Source of the DNA: JAMWZF01 sp041628615
GTDB lineage: Bacteria > Pseudomonadota > Alphaproteobacteria > Rhodobacterales > Rhodobacteraceae
Length of the DNA stretch: 10,181 bases
Direction: 5' to 3'
Assembly: GCA_041628615.1 (NCBI GenBank)
Contig: JBFKOW010000132.1
Location: 1-10,181 of the forward strand
Shown here: positions 1 to 10,093 of the stretch, one piece after another
Position numbering within the stretch: the first letter of the stretch is position 1
How the letters are laid out: every line of letters begins with the position of its first letter
Notes under the pieces: model-generated
The model's input: only the letters and a program-made list of their open reading frames with translations
Databases searched by the model: none
Told to the model about the DNA's origin: nothing
Translations under genes and position numbers: made by a program

Positions 1-1521
<1,521 letters not shown>

Positions 1522-1538
1522 GCGCCAGATGTGATACC

Positions 1539-1573
1539 CGGGCCGGCCGGCACCCGCGTGGCTGGCCGGCCCG
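1539..1573 (+). other. GC-rich intercistronic hairpin between dnaK and dnaJ
   Basis: The arms 1539-1551 and 1561-1573 pair over 13 bp with one G·U and enclose a 9-nt loop (ACCCGCGTG). The stem begins 17 nt after the dnaK stop and ends just before the dnaJ ribosome-binding site. No T-run follows (the next bases are TCCCGTT), so it is not a standard intrinsic terminator. It could stabilise the 3' end of a processed dnaK transcript, or partly terminate, so that less DnaJ than DnaK is made. The pairing is read directly from the sequence. The function is inference. Confidence 0.6.
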
Positions 1574-1581
1574 TCCCGTTC

Positions 1582-1588
1582 AGGGGAG
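1582..1588 (+). promoter_or_regulatory. Shine-Dalgarno of dnaJ, decides the start
   Basis: The purine run AGGGGAG lies only 3 nt before an ATG at 1592 but 9 nt before the in-frame ATG at 1598. The second spacing is the usual one. It also yields the standard DnaJ N-terminus MAKRDYYEVLGV instead of one extended by Met-Arg. Confidence 0.65.
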
Positions 1589-1597
1589 ACGATGCGG

Positions 1598-2755
1598 ATG
1601 GCGAAACGCGACTACTACGAGGTGCTTGGCGTATCTCGCGGCGCCAGCGCCGAGGAGATCAAGAAGGCCTATCGCGGCAAGGCGAAGGCGCTGCACCCTG
1701 ACCGCAACTCCGACAATCCCGACGCCGAGTCGCAGTTCAAGGAAGTCAACGAGGCCTACGATGTCCTGAAGGACGCCGACAAGAAGGCCGCCTATGACCG
1801 TTTCGGCCACGCCGCCTTCGAGGGCGGCATGGGCGGGGGCGCTCGTCCCGGCGCCGGGGGCTTTTCCGGGCATGGCGATTTCGCCTCGGCCTTCTCCGAC
1901 GTGTTCGACGACCTGTTCGGCGACTTCATGGGCGGCCGCCGCGGCGGTGGTGCCGGCCGCCAGCGCGCGACGCGGGGCAGCGACCTGCGCTACAACCTGC
2001 GGGTTTCGCTGGAAGAGGCATTCACCGGCCTGCACAAGACCATCACGGTGCCGACGGCGGTCGGCTGCACGACCTGCAACGGCACCGGAGCCGAGGGCGG
2101 CGCGGAGCCGCAAACCTGCCCGACCTGCTCGGGCATGGGCAAGGTTCGCGCGCAGCAGGGTTTCTTCACCGTCGAACAGACCTGCCCGACCTGCAGCGGT
2201 CTCGGCCAGACGATCAAGAATCCCTGCAAGACCTGCCGCGGACAGGGCCGGGTCGAGAAGGAACGCGCGCTGTCGGTCAACATCCCCGCGGGGGTCGAGA
2301 CCGGCACCCGGATCCGGCTCGCCGGAGAGGGCGAGGCCGGCCTGCGCGGCGGCCCGACCGGCGATCTCTACATCTTCATCGAGGTCCGCGACCACGAACT
2401 GTTCAAGCGCGACGGCACCAACCTGTTCTGCCGGGTCCCGGTGTCGATGGCCACGGCGGCCCTTGGCGGCGATATCGAGGTGCCGACGATCGACGGCGGC
2501 CGGTCCCGGGTGAAGGTGCCCGAGGGCAGCCAGTCCGGCCGGCAGATGCGGCTGCGCGGCAAGGGGATGCCCGCCCTGCGGGGCGGCGCGGCGGGCGACA
2601 TGTTCATCGAGCTGGCGGTGGAGACCCCGGTCAACCTGACCGCGCGGCAGAAGGAACTGCTGCGGGAATTCGATCGCGTCGATGCCGAGAACAGCCCGCA
2701 ATCGTCGAGCTTCTTCCGGTCGGTGAAGTCGTTCTGGGACTCGATGAAGGGCTGA
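1598..2755 (+). CDS. dnaJ: Chaperone protein DnaJ (Hsp40)
   Basis: This is the class I J-domain co-chaperone that delivers clients to DnaK and stimulates its ATPase. The protein has 385 residues, normal for the family. Domains in order are a J domain (about 1-70) with the invariant HPD at 33-35, a Gly/Phe-rich region (about 75-125, with FDDLFGDFMGG), and a zinc-finger domain with all four CxxCxGxG repeats (Cys157/160, 174/177, 196/199, 210/213). The two C-terminal β-barrel domains follow, with PAGVETGTRIRLAGEGEAG and VPEGSQSGRQMRLRGKGMP. The start at 1598 is preferred over the in-frame ATG at 1592 because of Shine-Dalgarno spacing and the family N-terminus. It lies 76 nt after dnaK on the same strand, the classic pair. 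No separate dnaJ promoter is visible in the gap, so co-transcription with dnaK is likely. Confidence 0.98.
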   Translation: MAKRDYYEVLGVSRGASAEEIKKAYRGKAKALHPDRNSDNPDAESQFKEVNEAYDVLKDADKKAAYDRFGHAAFEGGMGGGARPGAGGFSGHGDFASAFSDVFDDLFGDFMGGRRGGGAGRQRATRGSDLRYNLRVSLEEAFTGLHKTITVPTAVGCTTCNGTGAEGGAEPQTCPTCSGMGKVRAQQGFFTVEQTCPTCSGLGQTIKNPCKTCRGQGRVEKERALSVNIPAGVETGTRIRLAGEGEAGLRGGPTGDLYIFIEVRDHELFKRDGTNLFCRVPVSMATAALGGDIEVPTIDGGRSRVKVPEGSQSGRQMRLRGKGMPALRGGAAGDMFIELAVETPVNLTARQKELLREFDRVDAENSPQSSSFFRSVKSFWDSMKG

Positions 2756-2795
2756 TTTGGCCGCCGGGCCACGGTCCATCCCCCCAACTGCGGAC

Positions 2796-2812
2796 TTAAC
2801 CCTCCGTTTACC
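2796..2812 (+). promoter_or_regulatory. CtrA-type binding site upstream of radC
   Basis: The sequence TTAA-N7-TTTACC matches the alphaproteobacterial CtrA consensus TTAA-N7-TTAAC with a single T-for-A mismatch. I noticed no other TTAA while reading this GC-rich window. It lies in the 79-nt gap between dnaJ and radC, 22 nt before the ATG at 2835. CtrA sites often overlap the -35 region of activated promoters. A start of transcription would then fall near 2837-2845, which would favour the radC ATG at 2847. No clear -10 is visible. The same gap starts with a short TGGCC/GGCCA hairpin (2758-2771) that lacks a T-run. Confidence 0.45.
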
Positions 2813-2834
2813 AGAATCGCCCGACGGTCGGATC

Positions 2835-3593
2835 ATGACCCGCGCGATGGCCGAAGCCCCTCTCCTGTTCGACCGGCTGGACGATGACGACATCGCCGCC
2901 GCGGCCCCGCCGCCGCGGCAGCCGTCCTACATCCGGGACCACCGCGCCCGCCTGCGCCAGCGGTTCATGTCCGGCGGCGCGGACGCGGTTCCGGACTACG
3001 AACTGCTTGAACTCGTCCTGTTCCGGGCGATCCCGCGGCAGGACGTCAAACCGCTCGCGCGGCGGCTGATCGAGGAATTCGGCGATTTCTCCGAGGTCGT
3101 ATCGGCGCCCCCGGCGCGGCTGCGCGAGGTGACCGGCGTCGGCGACGCGGTGGTCGTCGAACTGAAGATCGTCGAGGCCGCGTCGCATAGGCTGGCCCGG
3201 ACCCGGGTGATGCAGCGACATGTCATTTCCGGTTGGGCCCAGGTCGTGACCTATTGCCGGACGGTGATGGCGCATCGCGGCACCGAGCAGTTCCGGGTGC
3301 TCTATCTCGACCGCAAGAACGCGCTGATCGCGGACGAGGCGCAGGGACAGGGCACGGTGGATCACGTGCCGGTCTACCCGCGGGAAGTGGTGAAGCGGGC
3401 GCTCGAACTCGACGCGTCGGCCCTGATCCTGGTGCACAACCATCCGTCGGGGGATCCGTCCCCGTCGCGCGAGGACATCGCGATGACCGCGTCGATCGAG
3501 CAGGCCGCCCAGGCCCTCGGCCTCACGGTCCACGACCACATCATCGTCGGGCGCAGCGGCGAACTCAGCTTTCGCGCCGAGGGTCTGTTGTGA
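2835..3593 (+). CDS. radC: RadC family JAB1/MPN domain protein (UPF0758)
   Basis: RadC proteins were once called DNA repair proteins, but their biochemical role is unsettled. The fold is a JAMM metalloprotease-like domain behind a helix-hairpin-helix segment. The protein has 252 residues. The helix-hairpin-helix lies at about 95-115 (RLREVTGVGDAV). The JAMM motif HxH-x7-SxxD is intact: His201, His203, Ser211 and Asp214 in HNHPSGDPSPSRED. The C-terminus HDHIIVGRSGELSFRAEGLL is typical. The N-terminal 30 residues are acidic and Pro/Ala-rich. The start is uncertain. ATG at 2835 and ATG at 2847 are both in frame without a strong Shine-Dalgarno, and a TTG at 2757 would make the upstream gap and its CtrA-like site coding, which I consider unlikely. 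The gene is downstream of dnaJ but probably has its own promoter, and it converges with the gene at 3674-4801. Family assignment is firm. Function in the cell is not. Confidence 0.93.
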   Translation: MTRAMAEAPLLFDRLDDDDIAAAAPPPRQPSYIRDHRARLRQRFMSGGADAVPDYELLELVLFRAIPRQDVKPLARRLIEEFGDFSEVVSAPPARLREVTGVGDAVVVELKIVEAASHRLARTRVMQRHVISGWAQVVTYCRTVMAHRGTEQFRVLYLDRKNALIADEAQGQGTVDHVPVYPREVVKRALELDASALILVHNHPSGDPSPSREDIAMTASIEQAAQALGLTVHDHIIVGRSGELSFRAEGLL

Positions 3594-3616
3594 CCGGGGT
3601 GGCGTCGAACGGGCAA

Positions 3617-3644
3617 GGGGCGCACCGGTCTCCCGGCACGCCCC
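3617..3644 (-). terminator. Hairpin between convergent genes, perfect only as minus-strand RNA
   Basis: Read on the minus strand, GGGGCGTGCCGG, loop GAGA, then CCGGTGCGCCCC forms a continuous 12-bp stem. The two central TG/TG steps become U·G and G·U wobbles, and the loop is a GNRA tetraloop. On the plus strand the same positions are CA/CA mismatches, so the stem is broken. The hairpin starts 29 nt after the stop codon of the minus-strand gene. Only a weak T-rich tail follows (TTGCCCGTT). It is probably the transcript end of that gene, and possibly a weaker terminator for radC. Confidence 0.55.
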
Positions 3645-3673
3645 CGAACTCCGACGATCGCTCGGTGCGGCGC

Positions 3674-4801
3674 CTAGCGTGCCGCCAGCGTCAGGTCCTC
3701 GAACATGTTCTGCAGGACCAGGAAATCGCCGGTCGCGTCGCAGCCGGGAAGGGTCAGCGTGAGGTCGAGCGCGGTCCGCTCGCTGTCGGCGCCGATCTGG
3801 AGCGACTGCGCGGCGATATCGCGGCCGCAGTTCGCGGCGGTGATCTCGATCTCGGCGGTGAGCACGACGGTCCCTTCCTGCGCCGCCATGCCGCGCGGGA
3901 AGGTGTAGACATCGGCCATCAGCGCCTGTTCGGCGGCGGCATCGCCAAGCCGGACGAGGAACCCCGCGCTTCCGGCATCGCCGGACGCGGCGCCGCGGGC
4001 GGCGGCCTGCCAGACATGGCCGGCCTCGCCGTAACCGGCGCCGAATTCGCGGGCATGAAGCTCGAGCCCGGCCTCGCCCTGCCACTGCAGGACGGCCCGG
4101 TCGTAGAGCGCCACGTCCGGCACCTCGATCATCGTGAGGGCACTCTCGCCCCCCGCGATCTCGGCGATGAAGACGGCGGTCTCGACAAGGGCGGGAACGA
4201 CCAGTTCGGCGGTGCCCTCCTCGTCGGTGAGGAAGGTGAACATCATGCCGTGGTGATGCAGCGTCCCCCGGCTGTCGATGTTGCAGGGCGCCGACACGCT
4301 GAGCGCGACCATCGCCGCATCCGTCGTCCGGGCCTGCACTGCCGGGGCGCAGTCGGTCGGGGCGGGAGCCGTGTTGGCCGAAGCGACATCGCGGCCCGGA
4401 CCGGCATCGGTGGCGACATCGGGCTCCGATGCCTCGGCGGCGGCGAAATGGACCGGCAGCGCCAATGCCGGGATCGCCTCGAAGACGGGAAACTCGATCA
4501 TGGCGGCAGCGACCGCGGGCAGATCCAGCTCGGGCAGCACCGGCCCGTCCTCGGGCGACGGTTCGGCCTCGGCGACCGTCGGTTCAGGCATCTCCGGTTC
4601 CGCCTCGGCCCGGGGCAGGGCATCGAGAACGATGAAGTCGTTGATCCCCGATCGGCTCATGACCTGGGCCTGCGCGGCCCGCAGCTCGTCATCGGTCGCG
4701 AAGCGGGCGGCGAGCGCGTCGCCGTTCTGCATCACGAAACCGATTCCGAGGGCGACAGCAAAGGTGCTGCCGAACATCACGATCTTTCTGATCTGAGGCA
4801 T
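3674..4801 (-). CDS. Uncharacterised envelope protein next to secA
   Basis: I do not know a function for this 375-residue protein. An N-terminal signal anchor or uncleaved signal lies at about 4-24 (IRKIVMFGSTFAVALGIGFV) with positive charge before it, so the rest should face the periplasm. Residues 60-150 are a low-complexity Pro/Ala/Glu linker. Residues 150-375 look like a folded domain with four cysteines (151, 173, 325, 354), a His cluster at 182-184, and phrases such as LQWQGEAGLELHAREFGAGYGEAGHVW and NCGRD. I recall similar proteins near secA in Rhodobacteraceae, sometimes labelled 'translocase'. Nothing in the sequence shows a translocase ATPase or channel, so that label looks borrowed from the neighbour. 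The start is well supported: GGAGGT at 4810-4815 lies 8 nt before the ATG. That site is buried in a hairpin. The gene lies 123 nt after secA, past a probable terminator. Being a real gene is near certain. Its role is unknown. Confidence 0.88.
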   Translation of the reverse strand: MPQIRKIVMFGSTFAVALGIGFVMQNGDALAARFATDDELRAAQAQVMSRSGINDFIVLDALPRAEAEPEMPEPTVAEAEPSPEDGPVLPELDLPAVAAAMIEFPVFEAIPALALPVHFAAAEASEPDVATDAGPGRDVASANTAPAPTDCAPAVQARTTDAAMVALSVSAPCNIDSRGTLHHHGMMFTFLTDEEGTAELVVPALVETAVFIAEIAGGESALTMIEVPDVALYDRAVLQWQGEAGLELHAREFGAGYGEAGHVWQAAARGAASGDAGSAGFLVRLGDAAAEQALMADVYTFPRGMAAQEGTVVLTAEIEITAANCGRDIAAQSLQIGADSERTALDLTLTLPGCDATGDFLVLQNMFEDLTLAAR

Positions 4802-4807
4802 GAGTGT

Positions 4808-4834
4808 CCACCTCCAGCAAGTATTTGGAGATGG
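4808..4834 (-). promoter_or_regulatory. Leader hairpin sequestering the Shine-Dalgarno
   Basis: On the minus strand CCATCTCCA (4834-4826) pairs with TGGAGGTGG (4816-4808) over 9 bp with one wobble, leaving a 9-nt loop (AATACTTGC). The right arm contains the whole GGAGGT Shine-Dalgarno of the envelope-protein gene whose ATG ends at 4799. A second small hairpin, GTCCT/AGGAC, sits just upstream at 4851-4864. Translation should be low unless the stem opens by temperature, a protein, an sRNA or a ribosome arriving from upstream. The pairing is directly visible. Regulation is inferred. Confidence 0.5.
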
Positions 4835-4888
4835 TGTCGCCGGGCAGCGTGTCCTTAGAAGGACCCGAATGAGGAATGATCGCGGCGG

Positions 4889-4914
4889 AAAAGGGGCAGG
4901 ATGCCTCCCGCCCC
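4889..4914 (-). terminator. Probable intrinsic terminator of secA
   Basis: Minus-strand GGGGC (4914-4910), a GGG bulge and AGG pair across a CAT loop with CCT and GCCCC (ending 4893). That gives 8 bp with a 3-nt bulge, followed at once by TTTTCC. It starts 10 nt after the secA stop. The T-run is short (4 T), so read-through into the envelope-protein gene is possible. Confidence 0.6.
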
Positions 4915-4924
4915 CGTCGGTCGG

Positions 4925-7747
<2,823 letters not shown>

Positions 7748-7814
7748 GTCGTCTCCGGGACGCTCCGGCGGGGGTGGCCGGGGCCTGTGGCTTCAAGAGA
7801 TGAGGAGGTTGGTT

Positions 7815-7859
7815 GTGCCTGTCCGGCACGCCCCATAAACAGGGGCCAAGACCGGCCCC
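7815..7859 (-). promoter_or_regulatory. secA 5' leader with competing hairpins
   Basis: In the secA mRNA direction three segments follow each other: GGGGCC (7859-7854), GGCCCC (7847-7842) and GGGGC (7834-7830). The middle one can pair with the first (6 bp, 6-nt loop) or with the third (5 bp, 7-nt loop TGTTTAT), but not both at once. A third stem, GTGCC/GGCAC, follows (7829-7825 with 7819-7815, 5-nt loop). This resembles an attenuation or switch layout. G/C runs at this base composition also produce chance pairings, so the function is uncertain. No SecM-like arrest peptide with a good ribosome-binding site was found here. Confidence 0.3.
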
Positions 7860-7875
7860 CTCGGGACCCAAGGGC

Positions 7876-7904
7876 GATGTAAGGGCCGGGTATCAGAGTG
7901 TCAA
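7876..7904 (-). promoter_or_regulatory. Candidate σ70-type promoter for secA
   Basis: On the minus strand a perfect -35 TTGACA (7904-7899) is followed after 17 nt by TACATC (7881-7876), which matches TATAAT at three of six positions. Transcription would begin near 7869 and give a leader of about 120 nt. The -35 box lies within 50 nt of the divergent parvulin start codon, so the two genes share this control region. I saw no convincing promoter for the plus-strand gene. The best candidate there is CATAAA at 7834-7839, with a poor -35. Confidence 0.45.
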
Positions 7905-7944
7905 CGCCGCCCCCGTCGCGGGCGCCGCAGAAGGACGTCATCCG

Positions 7945-8850
7945 ATGAAACATCTCACCGCAACGGCGCTGGCCGCCCTGCTGGCCGCCACGCCGCTCCG
8001 GGCGCAGGACACCGCCGCCGGGACGGCGGATGCGGCGCCGGCCGAAACCGCGGCGACCGAGACCGCGGAGGCCGCGCCCCTCACCGCAGACACCGTGATC
8101 GCCACCGTGGACGGGACCGAGATCACCCTGGGCGAGATGATCCTGACCCGTGCCCTGCTGCCGCAGCAGTACAACGCGCTCGATCCGTCGGTCCTGTTCG
8201 AGGGCATTCTCGACCAGCTGGTGCAGCAGCAGCTCCTCGCCGACACGCTGGAGGCCGACACCGCCCGCGTCACCCTCGCCCTGCGGAACGAGGCCCGCAG
8301 CCTGCGCGCCGGCGAAATCGTCGCCCGGCTCGGTGCGGAGGCGGCCACCGAGGAGGCCGTCGCAGCCGCATACGAGGCGGCGTTCGCGACCAGCGAGCCG
8401 GAAACCGAATACAACGCGAGTCACATCCTCGTGGAAACCGAGGAGGAGGCGCAGGCGCTGATCGCCGAACTGGAGGGCGGCGCGGATTTCGCCACCCTCG
8501 CGCGGGAGAAGTCCACCGGGCCGTCCGGTCCCAATGGCGGGATGCTCGGCTGGTTCGGCGCCGGCCGCATGGTGCCCGCCTTCGAGGAGGCGGTCTTCGC
8601 GCTCGAGGCGGGCCAGATCTCGGCTCCGGTCCAGACCCAGTTCGGCTGGCACGTGATCCGGCTCAACGAGACCCGCAACCAGGAGATTCCTTCCCTCGAC
8701 AGCGTGCGCGACTCCATCGTCGAACAGCTGCAGACAGAGGCGCTGCTGGCCCGGCTCGAAGAGCTGATGCAGGCGGCGGACGTGGCGGTGACCCTGCCCG
8801 AAGGATTGGACCCGTCGATCCTCACCAACCTGGAGCTGCTTTCGGAATGA
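7945..8850 (+). CDS. Secreted parvulin-type peptidyl-prolyl cis-trans isomerase (PpiC/SurA-like)
   Basis: This is a periplasmic folding helper that isomerises Xaa-Pro bonds and probably chaperones exported proteins. The protein has 301 residues. A cleavable signal peptide is visible (MKHLTATALAALLAATPLRA, cleavage probably after Ala20), and no lipobox cysteine is present. A low-complexity Ala/Thr/Glu linker spans about 22-50. A SurA/PpiC-like N-terminal helical region covers about 52-150 (VIATVDGTEITLGEMI). The parvulin domain covers about 156-248, with YNASHILVETEEEAQAL, GGMLGWFGAGRMVPAFEEAVFAL and FGWHVIRL, all typical. The start at 7945 is chosen because AGAAGGA (7929-7935) lies 9 nt upstream and the signal peptide begins there; an upstream in-frame start at 7813 would spoil it. 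The gene is divergent from secA and overlaps argJ by 4 bp. The exact family name (PpiC, PrsA-like or SurA-like) cannot be settled from sequence alone. Confidence 0.92.
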   Translation: MKHLTATALAALLAATPLRAQDTAAGTADAAPAETAATETAEAAPLTADTVIATVDGTEITLGEMILTRALLPQQYNALDPSVLFEGILDQLVQQQLLADTLEADTARVTLALRNEARSLRAGEIVARLGAEAATEEAVAAAYEAAFATSEPETEYNASHILVETEEEAQALIAELEGGADFATLAREKSTGPSGPNGGMLGWFGAGRMVPAFEEAVFALEAGQISAPVQTQFGWHVIRLNETRNQEIPSLDSVRDSIVEQLQTEALLARLEELMQAADVAVTLPEGLDPSILTNLELLSE

Positions 8851-10061
8851 CCGTCTCACCGCTCGCCCCGGCCGGGTTCCCGGACCTTCCCGAAATCGCC
8901 GGGGTCCGCTTCGCCACCATCGCGGCCGGGGTCCGGTATCCCGGCCGCACCGACGTGATGCTGGCCGAGATCGCCGGCGGCGCGACGATGGCCGGGGTCT
9001 TCACAAGGTCGTCCAGCCGGTCCGCGGCGGTGCTCGATTGCGAGGCCAAGATCGGCCTGACCGGCACCGGTCCGGCGGCGATCCTGGTCAATTCCGGCAA
9101 TTCCAATGCCTTCACCGGGCGCAGCGGCGCCGAGGCGGTCAAGGCGATTGCCGGAAAGGCCGCAGCCGTGCTCGGGATCGAGGAGTCCCGGGTCTTCACC
9201 TCCTCCACCGGGGTGATCGGCGAGCCGCTGCCCCATGACCGGATCACCGCGAAGCTCGGGGAGCTGAAGGACCGCCTGAGCGCGGGCGCCATCGCCGAGG
9301 CGGCGCGGGCGATCATGACCACCGACACCTACCCCAAGGGCGCGTGCCGGACCGCCGAGGTGGACGGCAAGACGGTGACCATCGCCGGCATCGCGAAGGG
9401 ATCGGGGATGATCGCCCCGGACATGGCGACGATGCTGGTCTACCTGTTCACCGACGCCGCGATCCCGCGCGAGGCGCTGCAGGCCATGCTCAAGGCGCAG
9501 TGCGACCTGACCTTCAACTGCATCACCGTGGACAGCGACACCTCGACCTCGGACACCCTGCTGATGGCGGCGACCGGTGCCTCTGGCGTCGACGTGACCG
9601 ACAGCGTCGCCTTCACCCAGGCGCTGCACGACGTGATGCTCGACCTCGCCCACCAGGTCGTGCGCGACGGCGAGGGGGCGACGAAGTTTGTCGAGGTCCG
9701 GGTCAGCGGCGCGGCCACCGACGCCGATGCCGGCAAGGTCGCCCGCGCCATCGCCGACAGCCCGCTGGTCAAGACCGCGATCGCCGGGGAGGACCCGAAC
9801 TGGGGGCGGATCGTCATGGCCGTGGGCAAGAGCGGCGCCGCCGCCGACCGCGACCGTCTGAGCATCCGCTTCGGCGACATTCTCGTGGCCGAGAACGGCT
9901 GGGTGTCGCCCGCCTATACCGAGGCCGCCGGGGCCGGCTACATGAAGCGGCAGGAGATCGTCATCGGGGTCGATCTCAGGCTCGGCGGCGGCATGGCAAC
10001 GATCTGGACCTGCGACCTGACCGCCCGCTACATCGAGATCAACGCGGACTACCGGTCATGA
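8847..10061 (+). CDS. argJ: Bifunctional ornithine acetyltransferase / N-acetylglutamate synthase
   Basis: ArgJ transfers the acetyl group from N-acetylornithine to glutamate in the cyclic arginine pathway. Bifunctional forms also make N-acetylglutamate from acetyl-CoA. The protein has 404 residues, usual for the family. It matures by autocleavage into α and β chains. The cleavage motif is intact in KGSGMIAPDMATML, with the cut expected between Ala194 and the nucleophile Thr195. The oxyanion-hole segment STGVIGEPLP (Thr121, Gly122) and VNSGNSNAFTG (81-91) are present, and the C-terminus YIEINADYRS is typical. The start codon overlaps the parvulin stop as ATGA, with GGAG at 8832-8835 as the ribosome-binding site, so translation is probably coupled. 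Whether it also uses acetyl-CoA cannot be read here. A dedicated N-acetylglutamate synthase elsewhere in the genome would bear on that. Confidence 0.97.
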   Translation: MTVSPLAPAGFPDLPEIAGVRFATIAAGVRYPGRTDVMLAEIAGGATMAGVFTRSSSRSAAVLDCEAKIGLTGTGPAAILVNSGNSNAFTGRSGAEAVKAIAGKAAAVLGIEESRVFTSSTGVIGEPLPHDRITAKLGELKDRLSAGAIAEAARAIMTTDTYPKGACRTAEVDGKTVTIAGIAKGSGMIAPDMATMLVYLFTDAAIPREALQAMLKAQCDLTFNCITVDSDTSTSDTLLMAATGASGVDVTDSVAFTQALHDVMLDLAHQVVRDGEGATKFVEVRVSGAATDADAGKVARAIADSPLVKTAIAGEDPNWGRIVMAVGKSGAAADRDRLSIRFGDILVAENGWVSPAYTEAAGAGYMKRQEIVIGVDLRLGGGMATIWTCDLTARYIEINADYRS

Positions 10062-10093
10062 CGGCAGGGCCCCGCGGCCGGGGATGCCGATGA
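10058..10093 (+). other. argJ–mutT junction: mini-ORF between two ATGA overlaps
   Basis: An 11-codon ORF (MTAGPRGRGCR) begins with an ATG overlapping the argJ stop (ATGA at 10058-10061). It ends with a TGA overlapping the mutT ATG (ATGA at 10090-10093). The interval also forms a hairpin: CGGCA (10062-10066) with TGCCG (10085-10089), and CCCC (10070-10073) with GGGG (10080-10083). The mutT Shine-Dalgarno GGGGA lies inside it. A ribosome re-starting after argJ would open the stem and finish at the mutT start. The layout is visible. A coupling role is inference, and the peptide itself is probably meaningless. Confidence 0.3.

Noticed and set aside
2757..2834. 26-codon N-terminal extension of radC from a TTG at 2757
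   Set aside because: It begins 1 nt after the dnaJ stop without a ribosome-binding site, does not look like RadC, and would make the CtrA-like site coding.
1580..2893. 437-codon minus-strand frame opposite dnaJ
   Set aside because: Ala/Arg/Gly-rich shadow of dnaJ with no recognisable domain.
2808..4085. 425-codon minus-strand frame opposite radC and running into the unknown gene
   Set aside because: Arg-rich shadow composition. It crosses two better-supported genes.
3233..4858. 541-codon plus-strand frame over the radC 3' part and antisense to the envelope-protein gene
   Set aside because: Gly/Arg/Asp-rich shadow. The opposite frame has a signal anchor, a strong Shine-Dalgarno and conserved-looking phrases.
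7813..7944. 44-codon upstream extension of the parvulin gene
   Set aside because: It would place a non-signal, Pro/Gly-rich segment before a clear signal peptide. AGAAGGA sits correctly before the ATG at 7945.
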